A stretch of 64,000 nt of DNA, taken from Gibbula magus (taxonomy: Eukaryota; Mollusca; Gastropoda; Trochida; Trochidae). Positions 10,926 to 22,264 of this stretch are shown piece after piece. The stretch spans positions 13,284,895 to 13,348,894 of the forward strand of contig OW388298.1 in assembly GCA_936450465.1 (NCBI GenBank), read 5' to 3'. Both the position numbers and the translations under genes were made by a program. Every line of letters begins with the position of its first letter. The first letter of the stretch is position 1. The notes under the pieces are model-generated. The model had not been told where the DNA came from. It made no database searches and saw only the letters and a list, made by a program, of their open reading frames with translations.

Positions 10926-11660
10926 TGGGGGTTCACGCGTACGTTAATTTACGTAGTTTAACCTAGTTCATTGAACGTAGCCACAAAACACTCGATGGAA
11001 CTTTGTGCATGTTTCTCAACTACGTTCACGTTTCATTACAACATGTTTCTCTGTGTGTACCTAATTAGGCGTGGTTTGTCGTAGTTCAGCGTAATTATAC
11101 TTACTTTAGAGTAGTTAGACGTATAGGAACTTACTTTAACGTCAACCAAAAATAAAAAAACCTACCAAAACGTAATTTAAATGTTTTGATAACGTAGAAA
11201 GTCGTACAAACACCTAGTCTTCTGTTCTGAAACGTTGCTTCAACTTAAATGATACTAGTGTAGTTTACTGTAGTATAACGTAGTCAAACGTAGTACGACG
11301 TACTAAAATGTATTAGAACGTAGTAAAACGGACTTAAATACCTAGTAAGGTGTAGTTATTCGGGGACAAGTTGTAAAACGTTTAAGTACATTCTTAACTA
11401 GGTTGAACTACAATGAACTATGTTCAAATTTTCAATGCATTACGTCCAAGTACATTCAACTACGTTTCTCAAAACGTAGTTAAAACAAGCTAAACTTTGA
11501 ACATGTCCCAAAGTTTAATCACAAACTACGTTTTTCTCACTGCTATGTTTACGTTTGAATACGGATAACCAAGGTTAACTACGGATTACTAGGCTAAAGT
11601 ACAGTTAACTACGTTAAGCTACGTTCTGCATCACAACGTTAATTAACTTACGTGTGACTT
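10926..11660. repeat. CGTA-rich degenerate low-complexity tract
   Basis: ACGTA, CGTAGT and their complements recur at short irregular spacing, densest around 11260-11340 and 11560-11640. It looks like an old, eroded minisatellite of roughly 10-12 bp with CGTAGTTAA-like units. No open frame. Just beyond it, GAATGTCCGGAACTAATGT occurs twice at about 11706-11755. Confidence 0.55.
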
Positions 11661-12039
11661 GGGCTTTTTTGGGCTTTCCTGGGGAAGGGCCTGGGAATTT
11701 CGTAAGAATGTCCGGAACTAATGTCTGTAGGAATGTCCGGAACTAATGTGGTTGGAATGGCTATTTAAATTCGAACTTCTGATTGCATGAAGTTTTACTT
11801 CTTACGTGAACTATTTTAAAATAACACACTTTTGAAAACTGAGATCGGACCATCCAGACACACGATTCTACTACAAAGGTAACCAGCTTGTCAGAGAACC
11901 CAGAGAGGAGAGTGTCGTACGGGATCGTGTGGCTCATTCCGAGAGGAGAACGGGGAACCAGAGATGGGGTGATCGACCGATGATGAATCGCACTCTGAGA
12001 TCCAACTCACAGACTTCTCAAAAGGTACACTCCCAATAG

Positions 12040-13545
12040 GGGCGGGGCCAGGCCTATGTGACGTCACACAGGGATTGTCAGACGCTTCACAACGACAACA
12101 ACGACTCGCAAGAACAGTGTGCTGAGGACTGTGACAGTTATATAAGCTTCTTATTCTGGAACATTTCAGGAATCTACCAGAAACTAACAGAAACTGACTT
12201 TTATAATTATATACTTTCATTTGATATTGTGGAAATTACGGAAACATGGTGTGTAAATTTGGACTTAGAAAACATATTTAAAGATTACCAGATATTTAGT
12301 AAAGATGCTGATAAGTTGTCTACATGTGGCACGCACTCTGGTGGGATTGTGGTACTAGTCAAAAAACATATTGCAAACAATATCAAATGGTATAAGACTT
12401 CAGAAAATACTATCTTTATCTTATTTGACAAAGCATTGTTTGATTACGATAATGACTTACTCTATGCGTGTGACTATATCCACCCAGAGGGCTCAACATG
12501 GTATGAGAAGGTAAGCGCTCATTGTAAAAACGGAATAACTATTTTCCAAGAAAACCTTATAGACATTCTAGAAGATTATGCAAATATTCATATATTATGT
12601 GGTGGTGATTTTAATGCTAGGACAGGAACCAAATGTGACTTTGTGGAGGATGACATTCTTGAATACACCGAGAAAAACAGCAATTCTATATGGGAATTCA
12701 TAGTTGATTCATTCAATTTAGAGCGCTTCTCTTGTGACAAAGTCGTAAATAATTTTTTCAGTTTTGAATATTCATATCATGAATGGGAGATGCGGTCACG
12801 ATAAAAACATTGGCGACTTTACATTTCTAGGTGTTAATGGGACTAGTGTTATTGATTACATTATAGCGTCGACATCATTGTTTGATAGTGTTACCAGCTT
12901 TGGAATAGAGTCTCGCTCTGAGTCGTCACACCTCCCTGTGACCCTAAAATTACGTGCGCTTCACAAACGTCCGTTAACATCTGATAAAGAAGAACATGAT
13001 CATTCGAAATCATTTAGGTTTGTTTGGGATAGCAATGAATTACAAACATTTAGAGATAATCTCTTTTCTGATTCTATTCAAGAACTACTCGACAAATCTA
13101 TGGATAGTGCCATGTTTAATATTGATACGAATGTAAGTTTGTTAACAGATGCGCTATGTTTAGCTGCCTCAAGTATGAAAAAACAAAATGGAAAACATAA
13201 ATGCTATGCGAGCAAGGGAAATACATATAAATGGTTTGATGCCGAATGCGATCGTTTGAAAAAAGATAGGCCAAATACGATCACACTAATAGTTATAATT
13301 TTAAGGATACACATATGCAATATTAAGCTTAAACTTAATAACAATTTATTTACAATAACATACACAAATGTGTGTTCATATTATATAAGTGTGACACCCT
13401 TGCGATATTAAATATATGTTTCCCTGGTTGAGACAACCCTAACCACCTAAGTGTATTTTTCTTTTATAAAACTAATATGTGCGCGCTTGTGTGTGTTTAA
13501 ACACGAAATACAGAGTATAATGATGATGATGATGATAATAAATTG
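12040..13545 (+). mobile_element. Internally deleted LINE (CR1/L2-like)
   Basis: An endonuclease-coding 5' part (about 12058-13290) is joined to a 3' tail that ends in a TGATGATGATGATGATAATAA simple repeat at 13519-13540, as typical of CR1/L2-type elements. The reverse transcriptase expected between them (roughly 2 kb) is missing. The left edge is uncertain; a GC-richer segment from about 11890 may be its 5' untranslated region. Confidence 0.7.
12058..13290 (+). pseudogene. LINE endonuclease (EEP fold), frameshifted and truncated
   Basis: Apurinic-like endonuclease that nicks target DNA for target-primed reverse transcription. The first frame (to about 12780) shows SFLFWNISGIYQKLTETDF (the N-terminal N-x-S/x-G motif), ITETWC (catalytic Glu region) and HILCGGDFNARTG (the G-D-F-N motif). 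A +1 shift at about 12770-12785 leads into NGRCGHDKNIGDFTF, SVIDYIIAS (the D-Y motif) and ESSHLPV, where the usual catalytic S-D-H is S-S-H. The frame then reaches the post-endonuclease linker KWFDAECDRLKK and leaves homology at about 13290. Frameshift, loss of the Asp and loss of RT all say it is dead. Confidence 0.85.
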
Positions 13546-14346
13546 TATACAGTCAATTAACGTTTGTCTACTCTACGTTGGTCAAATATGGTCATAGTTT
13601 AAATTGATTATAATTAATTTTGATGAATAATCGAAGCAACCTATGTTCCGAGATTAGCGGGGGTGTTTTCATATCTTCAACATGTATGTCGATCAATTGG
13701 GTACAGTAAAATGGCAGCTATTTGGACAGAACGCATGGTCACTTCTTCAATGTTCCCCTTGCGATATGTATATGTTAGCCTATGTCGTAAACAAGGAAGT
13801 TTAATTGGTGATGCGACTAACGACTGGATGAACGAATATAATTATTTTGGAATGTCGGATGAAGGAGGGTTAGGTTTTAGGCTTATTGTCTTCATTGGTT
13901 GTCAACTTTCATTATTTGATCAGCTTATTTATTACCCATATGGTTGAAAATAACCGAGTTAACATTATTGATATGAGCACATGTGCACACATAACGTTTG
14001 CCTAGCAACCATTGTTTCCCTGCGACTTCCCGTCTTTCGTAGTCATTGACGGCATAAAACGATTGTTCGTGACGTCACTGTTGCTTGCTTCACGAGAAAA
14101 GAGGGCCATTTCCTGACTTATTTTATGGGAATCGAATGGAATAAAATGGGTAATAAAGAAGTTATTACTCTCGAAAGTGTGCCATATGACTATTACGAAA
14201 CTCGTGCAAATTAATATATATATAACCCTCGCTCTCGCTCGGGCAAAAGTCATATGACACATTAAATATTATTATGGAAAAACAGTTAATATCACTTCGA
14301 GATATTTGAGTATGATATTTCCTGTTCTGAATGAGTGTCAGTTTAT
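13546..14346. other. Non-coding stretch with an unassigned 94-codon frame
   Basis: The plus-strand frame at 13663-13947 has no recognisable domain. Near 14160-14270, CATATGAC occurs in both orientations beside CTCTCG/CTCGCTCG runs, possibly a small inverted-repeat element. Nothing firmer is visible. Confidence 0.4.
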
Positions 14347-14453
14347 CACATAACAGCTTATCCTGCATTTGGTACATAGTATCATATCGATACCACGTGG
14401 TATATGATTTTACACATAACAGCGTATCCTGCAGTTGGTACATAGTATCATAT
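14347..14453. repeat. 41-bp direct repeat pair, 66 bp apart
   Basis: CACATAACAGCTTATCCTGC at 14347 and CACATAACAGCGTATCCTGC at 14413 each continue into TTGGTACATAGTATCATAT, with only two differences in 41 bases. The spacer includes ATACCACGTGGTAT, a palindrome. Confidence 0.85.
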
Positions 14454-15262
14454 GACTTTTACACGGACCCAAAATACTGTATGTGCTGATTCAGATCGAA
14501 TAGTTTGCATATTCATCCACAATCGCGAAAGATATGACAATTACTTGTTTCCAATGAAAATCAAGCAACAGCCTTATATTCATACTTATACGTGTGCAGA
14601 AACAGAAACTATACCTTCCAATTACATACATGCAGTAGTTATGCGACCTGTTAACCATTTCCAGCCAAATTTTTCTTTATGTCTGCCGTAATTTTTAAAA
14701 TTACGTTTTTCTAATTGAAGCGGGCAAGCTGCGGTTCATTGTTGGTTTGTCTGTCAAGCATCACTACTTTTACCTTGTTATTGACACTGTACTCAGTCGT
14801 CTATAGTTGAATTGGTTATTTTCGGCAAAAGTGAGTACTTCTTTATAAAACATATAACACAATTTATAATGTTTGGCATATGTGACCCCAAACAACAGAA
14901 AGGGTGTCACTTTAATGTCAGCAGATAATTGTCTTCGCATACAGTACAGTCGAGATAGAATAATAACCATGTTTGATATATCACGAATACAGAAGTAACT
15001 GCTACATTTTTGTATCTTTCTTTATTCATCAATGGTTTTGTCACAATAAACAATAATCACAAAATTCAGAAGATAAACAAATTTACATATTTAATGAGCA
15101 TATGTGTTGGTGTCATTTAACTCTTTAAGTATTACCTGTTCGCTGTGAGTTGTCTAGTATCGATTATGCCTATAAATGAAATATCAAAGGCATGTGTTCA
15201 GATGAGCGGTACATCAAATTACTGTTGTCTAAAGGTCTAGTCACTCATTACGATTTGTTACG
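14454..15262. other. Non-coding stretch
   Basis: Short frames at 14452-14691 (+) and 14770-14970 (-) carry no recognisable motif. No repeat ends seen. Confidence 0.45.
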
Positions 15263-15541
15263 AAATCGTCTTAGATGCAGCAGAGCTGTAATATTTAACA
15301 GGCCTTTAAAACACGACCAATTCTCATGATAACATGAAGCATTTTCAGTAAACAAGTGTTTACCACAGACACTCTAGTTACAAATCTTAAATCGTCTTAG
15401 ATACAGCAGGGTTGTAATATTGAACGGGCATTAAAACACGACCAAATCTCAGAAATGGATTATTTCATGAGTAACACGAAACAGTTTCAGTAAACAAGTC
15501 GTAAAATATGTTTACAACAGACCCTTTAGTGACAAATCTTA
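15263..15541. repeat. Diverged tandem duplication of about 130-150 bp
   Basis: AAATCGTCTTAGATGCAGCA at 15263 and AAATCGTCTTAGATACAGCA at 15389 begin two copies that continue in parallel (TTAAAACACGACCAA, TTTCAGTAAACAAGT, TAGTGACAAATCTTA-like ends). The second copy is longer by small insertions. Confidence 0.8.
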
Positions 15542-15793
15542 GATCAATGTTATTATCAGATAATTAAGACAGTAACATTATCTCAAAGACAGTTTGTTAC
15601 AACTTCCAAACGCAAGGCATAACTCTTGCCAGTCTTCATTACTGGCTGATTTAAGCAATAACAATATAATAACATTCATTTTGGTAAAGACAACAGATAC
15701 AGAACAGAGAAGAAGAAATGTAAAAGTCAAGATTGATACATACAAAACATGCATATTATTCATATCGTTTAGTCTCGTGGATATGAGATTGAA

Positions 15794-15965
15794 CTAACTG
15801 ACTGACAGATAGACAGGTGCCCCTCCGTGATAGCACTTGAAGGCAAGGCTGATGGTCTTGCAGTCGTTTCTTGTTTTTACAGGGAGCCAGTGTAGTGACT
15901 TCATGGCTCGTAAAATATTATAAGTTGTATGCTTCTTTCGAGGGGAATACGGTCTGATGTACCAT
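15794..15965 (-). pseudogene. LINE ORF2 C-terminal remnant
   Basis: The minus-strand frame contains LHWLPVKTRNDCKTISLAF then CYHGGAPVYLS. This matches the conserved segment after the RT domain in many LINE ORF2 proteins (LHWLPV..R...K...L.FK..HG.AP.YL). Only this fragment is present, and its upstream side is part of the adjacent inverted repeat. Unrelated in position and strand to the LINE at 12-13.5 kb. Confidence 0.7.
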
Positions 15966-16060
15966 CTTTGTAGCAGTGTCACCCGAGCCGTCAGGCGAGG
16001 GGTGACACTGCTACAAAGATGGTACATCAGACCGTATTTCCCGAGGAAGAAGCATACAAC
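15924..16060. repeat. Snapback inverted repeat, 61-bp arms and 15-bp loop
   Basis: Arms 15924-15984 and 16000-16060 are near-perfect inverted copies (shared core GATGTACCATCTTTGTAGCA); the loop is GAGCCGTCAGGCGAG. Differences lie near the outer ends. The left arm overlaps the LINE remnant, so the palindrome copied LINE sequence. Confidence 0.9.
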
Positions 16061-16551
16061 GTATTTATCTTACCGTAATGTTTCATTTGCACTCATATTT
16101 GAAAAAAGACTTCATGATTTTGTTCGTTACTGATAGGCTTGGAGATTTGCCGAACTCTTAGATTTCGAATGTCAGTGAAACAGGAATAAATATTTACTAT
16201 GAATCCAATTATTTAAGTGAAATGTATTTGTATATTAGTATTATTTAAATGTTGAATAATTGAACCTGATTTTCTACCCGTTCGTGATTCATAAACGAGA
16301 AAACAGAATGGAATGTTAATAAGATGTTTAATTGAGGTTTTGTAAAACAATCAGTTTAGAGAGAGGAATACATTTGATAAACTCAACAAATACTAACACA
16401 GGCTAATATAAAAAGCCCAAATCAATCAAACTATGCGAACGTTTCTTACTGTTCAGTGTTCAGTACTGTTCATAAGCAAAAGCGCAAACCATAACAAAGA
16501 TCAGCTGATCGATCAGCTGTTACATTTGCCGAACTATGCGTCTTTGAGAGT
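16061..16551. other. AT-rich stretch downstream of the recombinase C-terminus
   Basis: On the minus strand this would be the 3' flank or 3' untranslated region of the tyrosine recombinase. GATCAGCTGATCGATCAGCTG at about 16500-16520 is a short nested palindrome. No other feature. Confidence 0.4.
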
Positions 16552-17010
16552 TCATTTTCGTACTATGACGTTAATGTTCTGAATGGTGCAGTTCTGGAAC
16601 ATTGACGATGTTTGTTTCATTTTCACATTAGCTTGACTGTTGAGTACCGGATAGTCACAAAATAAATCGTTTAGATCCATATTTTCAAAGAAATCCAGCT
16701 GGTTTTCATCTTGTTGAGGTCTCGGTGTTATCGGCAACAATGATGTCTCCCCCGTCCTTGAACTTGTGACGGCTTTGACGGCAGATCTGTTTTCGAAAGA
16801 TGTTGGCTCAATAGCTGGATTTGAAGTAGAGCTACGCATCCCACAGGATAAAGCGTGGCTCATTTGCATTTTTTCTCGGTTTGATACACGTTGGTACACC
16901 GAGAGAGAACTAACGCTTTTTTGCCCGGTGACGCTCATGATCTGAGCGCTGGCAAACTTGTCCCGAGTAAGAATAGGGCCCGTAAGTAACTCTCGTTGGA
17001 CCGGCGAGAT
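16552..17010 (-). pseudogene. Tyrosine recombinase (Crypton/DUF3504-like), C-terminal piece
   Basis: C-terminal part of a phage-integrase-fold recombinase of the kind found in Crypton elements and in the DUF3504-type domains of animal proteins such as KIAA1958 and QRICH1. The minus strand reads DKFASAQIMSVTGQKSVSSL and then SVYQRVSNREKMQMSHALS. The family motif is (H/R)IM.VTGHKS..SL..Y.RVS, so the catalytic His is Gln here while the presumed nucleophile Tyr in VYQRV is kept. A Ser/Thr-rich tail follows and ends FQNCTIQNINVIVRK before the TGA at 16552-16554. The frame is open back to a TAA at 17011-17013, beyond which family resemblance stops. The true exon edge is probably within 16945-17000. 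This is the third piece of the gene, after the one at 18985-19169. Confidence 0.85.
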
Positions 17011-17013
17011 TTA

Positions 17014-18938
17014 CCCACTTCCGGTGACAAACACACGTTTCTCAATGGCGTTCACCGTGTTAAAATGAGTGACTAAATGGGTCTGTAACCGGTCCAAATT
17101 CACTTAGGAATCATATAAAAAGGGTTGCAGGGACAGCGAGATGCTATTTCAATTGAATCCGAGTATCGAAACCATTATGAGAGTTTAATTCTACCCGTTA
17201 GAAGATTTAGTCGTCCAAGCAGTGTACCCACGTTTATTTGTAAACAAATTATCACAGTATATATATTTTTTTAAAACCAGTGTTTTAGACCTTGTATTAG
17301 GGAAGGAAATCATAAATTATGTCTCGCCAATTTATCTTCAGTAATATTTTATTTATTACAGCGCTTGTAAGGTACCTAATTTATTCTAAAAATGTGTTAT
17401 TTTAGTGTAATTTTCACTAAAAGTTCGGATTCCAATAGACTAAGTGCTGGTTGCTTTGTAGCACTAAAAAGTACCGACAACTGAAGAAAATATAATTCTT
17501 CAAATATATTTTTTACTGAAAATAAATTCACAGAATTAGAGAAAATGTAGAAATATATCAGGCACCACTTTGTAGTCAGCCCCTTTCGTTCATATTCTAT
17601 CATATATGCTGTTTCACCATTTATGTCATTGTCTGTACTGGACCTACTGGTGTAGGCTATTTTTAATCTTTTTAAAACCAAATCTAACAGGTGTACTGTA
17701 ATCTGGTGGAATTGATATGTGTTTGATAAATAAAATTATAACAGGTAAGTAATACTAAGTATGCTAAATAAAGGTGATAAAGTTTCTATAATTCCTCTAA
17801 ATAACCATTTTTCCATGTTTATTATAAGCAAAAACAAATTCAAGAAAGGGGGAAGGAAAGTAAAGAGTAAAGTTTGTCAAAGTTGAATAGATTTAATAAA
17901 GATTTCATAAATCTGTACAGAATTCAATTCTGATCTACTGGTCTTATTTATCAAGTTAAGAAATTCTTTAAATTTTGATGGATCAGTACAGGTATACAAA
18001 GACTTTTACCTAGAATAGCCGATTTGATGCAATTTTAATATTTTACTTTTGATACCCCAAACCAACTGTAAACTGACATATATATGGCATCATTAAAGTT
18101 TAGTATGCAAGCTAATGATGTATTAGAAATGTCTTCACATAAAACTATTCAACCGAGCTTGCAGCATGCTTATTTGTAAAGTTAGTATGATTTTACTACT
18201 GTATCAGTTATTGAAATAATATTAGATTCTCAACATTGTAAATTATACAATCACAGTGTTTGTTAAAATGAATACTGCACTTTTTTATGCCATTTAAATT
18301 CGAATGATGGTTGAGTCCATTATATGACAGAATGCCACATTTATTCATCCACAATTTATAAACTTAAATATTTCCCGTTTTCTCATATTATTTATAAAAT
18401 CAAAATACAACTATCGGGCAACAAATTAAAACTAAACGTTTTTTAAAATCACATTACCCAGACAGATAGTTATTTTATAGAGTTACAATGGTTCTGATTT
18501 ATTGACAACATAACACTTTTTAAAAATAATTCTTTTTATGAAATAATTTTAATAAAATCTTGAAGCATGTTGGGTACACATTATAATATAAAATTATAAC
18601 ATATTGTCAACAAAACAAGATGAAAAATAACATCAAATGGCATGATGACAGGGAAAGAATGATATTTTTTATAAACACATTCTATCAAAAGTTTTGAAGC
18701 GATAACATATTTATTAGTTCATATTATACCCTAATTACTTTGTTTTCGACTTGGACTGGAATTTGTTTTAAAAATAACAGTCATTTCGCTATTGAATACA
18801 CTTAATATTACGATGTATTATCATTCAGCTTATGGGACGAATTTCCCGCAATAAACTCGACTGGGTAACGTCCACACGCCACGGCGTGATGGCTGGGTAT
18901 TTGCGTTGCGCACCTGATTCCTGTAACCAGTGCAAGGG
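17014..18938. other. AT-rich interval inside the recombinase gene, intron or insertion
   Basis: No coding signal across about 1.9 kb; the minus-strand frame at 17397-17681 has no recognisable domain. The interval is bounded by CTTCCGGTGACA (17018-17029) and its inverted copy TGTCACCGGAAG (18939-18950), repeated once more at 18953-18964 with one change. This could be the terminal inverted repeat of an inserted element or coincidence within a true intron. A GTAAGT donor candidate on the minus strand at 18984-18979 favours an intron. Confidence 0.45.
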
Positions 18939-18984
18939 TGTCACCGGAAGCGTGTCACCGGAAATGAACGTAAACGAGACTTAC

Positions 18985-19169
18985 AGGCCCTTATAGTCGC
19001 CCCTGTCGCCCTGATGCGGGGTTAGTGTATATCTGGGAAAGTCCACAACGTTTACTCATGTTCTTCATGAAAGAAGCCAGTGTGTTTTTGCCGATTGGTT
19101 TGAGACAGTACCACACATCATCGGTATGACAGAAACTCTCCCTCGGATACTGCCACAGTCTATCATTCT
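18985..19169 (-). pseudogene. Tyrosine recombinase, middle piece with frameshift
   Basis: Minus strand: NDRLWQYPRESF, then DDVWYCLKPIGKNTLASFM and KRCGLSQIYTNP. This is the family block that leads into the N-H-x-I-R-A-T motif carrying a catalytic Arg. In the open frame TNP is followed by ASGRQGRL and a stop; shifting one base restores an IRAT-type reading, so a single-base deletion lies at about 19012-19022. A GTAAGT donor-like site follows. Its upstream end (19169) is the left edge of the array insertion: the codons before it are found at 63733-64000. Confidence 0.85.
19165..19169. repeat. Left copy of 5-bp duplication ATTCT at array edge
   Basis: ATTCT is the last recombinase sequence before the array; the matching copy is at 63733-63737. 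Joining the gene across the two copies restores the reading frame exactly. Five bases could be a target-site duplication or microhomology, since array microsatellites also end in ATTCT. Confidence 0.55.
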
Positions 19170-19237
19170 GCTGCCGGGTGCGAAATGCACAAAACAAATT
19201 TCCAATTTACAATGTATTGAGGACAATAAAGTGTTAT
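19170..19237. other. 68-bp orphan segment between recombinase and first array module
   Basis: Not part of the gene frame and not similar to any array module I can see. It begins GCTGCCGGGTGCG and ends AAAGTGTTAT. It may be a remnant of an earlier insertion or the true left end of the inserted unit. Confidence 0.4.
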
Positions 19238-20832
19238 TAGGTCTTCAAGACGTATGTCTCGAAGACGTATTGTTATTATCCGGATTATTTTTTATTAGGT
19301 CTTCAAGACGTATGTCTGGAAGACGTATTGTTATTATCCTGATTATTAGGTCTTCAAGACGAAAGTCTGAAGACCTATTGTTCTTATCCTGGTTTTTTTC
19401 CTTATTATTATTATTATTTGTACTTTTCTTGTGCGCGGTGTACAGCCAAAACGGCTGAACCGATCTTCTTGAAATTTTCAGGGATTATAGCCTGTGACCT
19501 AAACTCGGGCTGTACGAGAGCGATTTTTGATTTTCGACTTCTATCGCGAGTTATCTCCCCTCGAAGTCAAAACTTCAAACCTCAATAGCTCGAAAACTAA
19601 TTAAGATATTTTCATAAAACTTTCACCAAAATGTGGGCAACAATATTCCCCATCGATTAGGCCCATAGCGGTTTTCGGCCGTAATAATAGATTTTTTGCT
19701 ATTTCGAAAAAACTTAAATTTTTGCTCACTTTCGCGATTTTGAGGGTACGCGTCTTCAAAAATCTTCTTCTAAATCACGGCAATACATACAGATATGTGT
19801 GATAGCTCATTCGAAAGCCAAGACAACGTAGACTAAAGTTTGCAAAAAGAATTTTGAATTTCGGCCTAGAATTCGAGTAATCTGCCCTTGAATATGGTCC
19901 TTTTTAAAAAAGGCGTTTTTCGGTTGCAATTTCAAAGGGCCATAACTCTGTAGCTAATTGACTTATGTCAAAGTTATTGATAGCCATCTCTTTCTAATAA
20001 AGAGCTGCACAAGTCCATAATACATCAATATCATATAAAAGTTGATAGTTTCGGAACAATTTGGACATATTCCCAAAAAAGTAAACTTTTGTGATTTTGA
20101 GCATTTTCGAAGGGTATATCCTTTGGATAATTATTGATTATGAACCAATGAAGACAGGAAGACTTTAAATAGATCATGTTGAAGCAGAAACGTCATTCAT
20201 TAAGGACAATATTTTTCAAGCTCGTATCTCTCTTAGTTTTTTGGTGATAAGTCATATAAGTTTGTCATTTTTACAAATTCGCCATTTTAAGCAAAGTTCA
20301 AAGGATCATAACTGCTTAACTTATTAAATTATTGAAATTGTATTTATACCTACGGATGGACAATTTCAAGAACAACAACGTTTCTGTTGAACCCTCTCAT
20401 CAAAAAGTTGATACTTAAGCTCTGAACATCGCAAATGTTGTCTAGGGGTCCAAATTAACGCATTTTTGAGTAATTTCTTGAATATTCAAACAACATAACG
20501 CATTACTTATACATGCAAACTTAATGATGATTACATCTACTTAGGTGGAAATTAAAGCACAATATTTTCTATGTTGCACCTTAGTATGAAAATATTAACC
20601 ATTTTGTCTTTATCGTGAGAAAGGTCATGTAGGGGTCCATTAAAAAGCGATTTTTCCATTTTCAGAGGGTCATTGTCTTTGGAGAATTTTTGTAAAAAAA
20701 CTATTGAAGATAGAGACATGTTTGATAGCTCATTTTAAAGCAGAGAAACTGGCGAATAACCGAGAGTCCAACATGGAGTTCAAGGTCAAGCAGAAGTCTT
20801 GAAGACCTAAGTATTGCCTGTGGCAATCCTAG
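19238..20832 (+). mobile_element. Array unit 1, family 1
   Basis: Three stacked 5' modules at 19238, 19296 and 19347. The third is a subtype with a near-perfect hairpin: AGGTCTTC and GAAGACCT outside, AGAC and GTCT inside, loop GAAA. Body opens TTTGTACTTTTCTTGTGCGC, shared with unit 7. 3' hairpin ATTGCC/GGCAAT, loop TGT. Confidence 0.85.
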
Positions 20833-22264
20833 TTTTATTATTATTCTTTGTACCAAATTTTGTTCAGCAGATTTCTCAGTAACGGCTGGGTCGATTTGCA
20901 TGAAATTTTCAGGAAAGGTAGCTTGTAACCAAACTTAGGGGACACTTTTTTACTTTTTTGATTTTCGACTTCGTTCGTGAGTTATCTCCCCTTGAAGTTG
21001 AAACTTCAAACCTCAATAGCTCGAAAACTTACCAAGATATTTTCAAAAAACTTTCACCAAAATGTGGGCAACAACATTCCCCATCGAATAGGACTAGTGC
21101 AGATTTCGGCCGTAATAATAGATTTTTTGCTATTTCGAAAAAACTGAAAATTTGGTGCACTTTCGCGGTTTTGTGGGTACGCGTCTTCAAAAATCTTCTT
21201 CTAAATCACGGCAATACATACAGATATGTGTGATAGCTCATTCGAAAGCCAAGACAACGTAGAACATAATTTGCTAACAGAATTTTGAATTTCGGCCTAG
21301 AATTCGAGTAATCTGCCCTTGAATATGGTCCTTTTTAAAAAGGGCGTTTTTCAGCTGCAATTTCAAAGGGGCATAACTCTGTAACTAATTGACTTATGTC
21401 AAAGTTATTGATAGCCATATCTTGGTAATAAGAAGCTTAACAAGTCCATAATACCTCAATATCATATAAAAGTTGATAGTTTCGGCACAATTTGGACATA
21501 TTCCCCAAAAAATAAAATTTTGTGATTTTGAGCATTTTCGAGGGGTATATCCTTTGGATAATTATTGATGATGAACCACTGAAGATAGGAAGACTTGAAA
21601 TAGATCATGTTGAAGTAGAAACGTCATTTATTAAGGACAATATTTTTCAAGCTCGTATCTGTCTTAGTTTGTTTGTGCCAAGTCATAGAAGTTTGTCATT
21701 TTTAAAAAATTGCCATTTTAAGCAAAGTTCAAAGGATCATAACTGCTCAACTAATTAAAATATTGAAATTGTATTTATACCTACGGATGGACAATTTCAA
21801 GAACAACAACGTTTCTGTTGAACCCTTTCATAAAAAAGTTGATAGTTAAGCTCCGAACATCGCAAATGTTGTCTAGGGGTCCAAATTAGCGCATTTTTGA
21901 GTATTTTCTTGAATATTCAAAACAACATAACGCACTACTTATACATGCAAACTTAATGATGATTACATCTTCTTAAGTGGAATTTAAAGCACAACATTTT
22001 TTATGTTACACCTTAGTATGGAAATATTAACCATTTTGTCTTAATCGTGAGAAATGTAATGTAGGGGTCCATTAATATGTGATTTTTCCGTTTTCAGAGG
22101 GGTACCTTCTTTGGAGATTTTTTGTAAAAAAACTACTGAAGATAGAGACATGTTTGATAGCTCATTTTAAAGAAGAGAAACTGGTGAATAACCGAGAGTC
22201 CAGCACGGAGTTCTGGGTCAAGCAGAAGTCTTGAAGACCTAAGTATTGCCTGTGGCAATCCTAG
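20833..22264 (+). mobile_element. Array unit 2, family 1, no 5' module
   Basis: CTAG of unit 1 is followed directly by TTTTATTATTATTC and the body. A 91-codon frame at 20958-21233 opens with TTG, not ATG, and is not regarded as a gene. 3' hairpin ATTGCC/GGCAAT. Confidence 0.85.

Noticed and set aside
11891..12220. 109-codon minus-strand frame
   Set aside because: It overlaps the LINE endonuclease start on the opposite strand and has no recognisable motif.
13663..13947. 94-codon plus-strand frame as a small gene
   Set aside because: No known motif, no supporting context, and of a length expected by chance in this much sequence.
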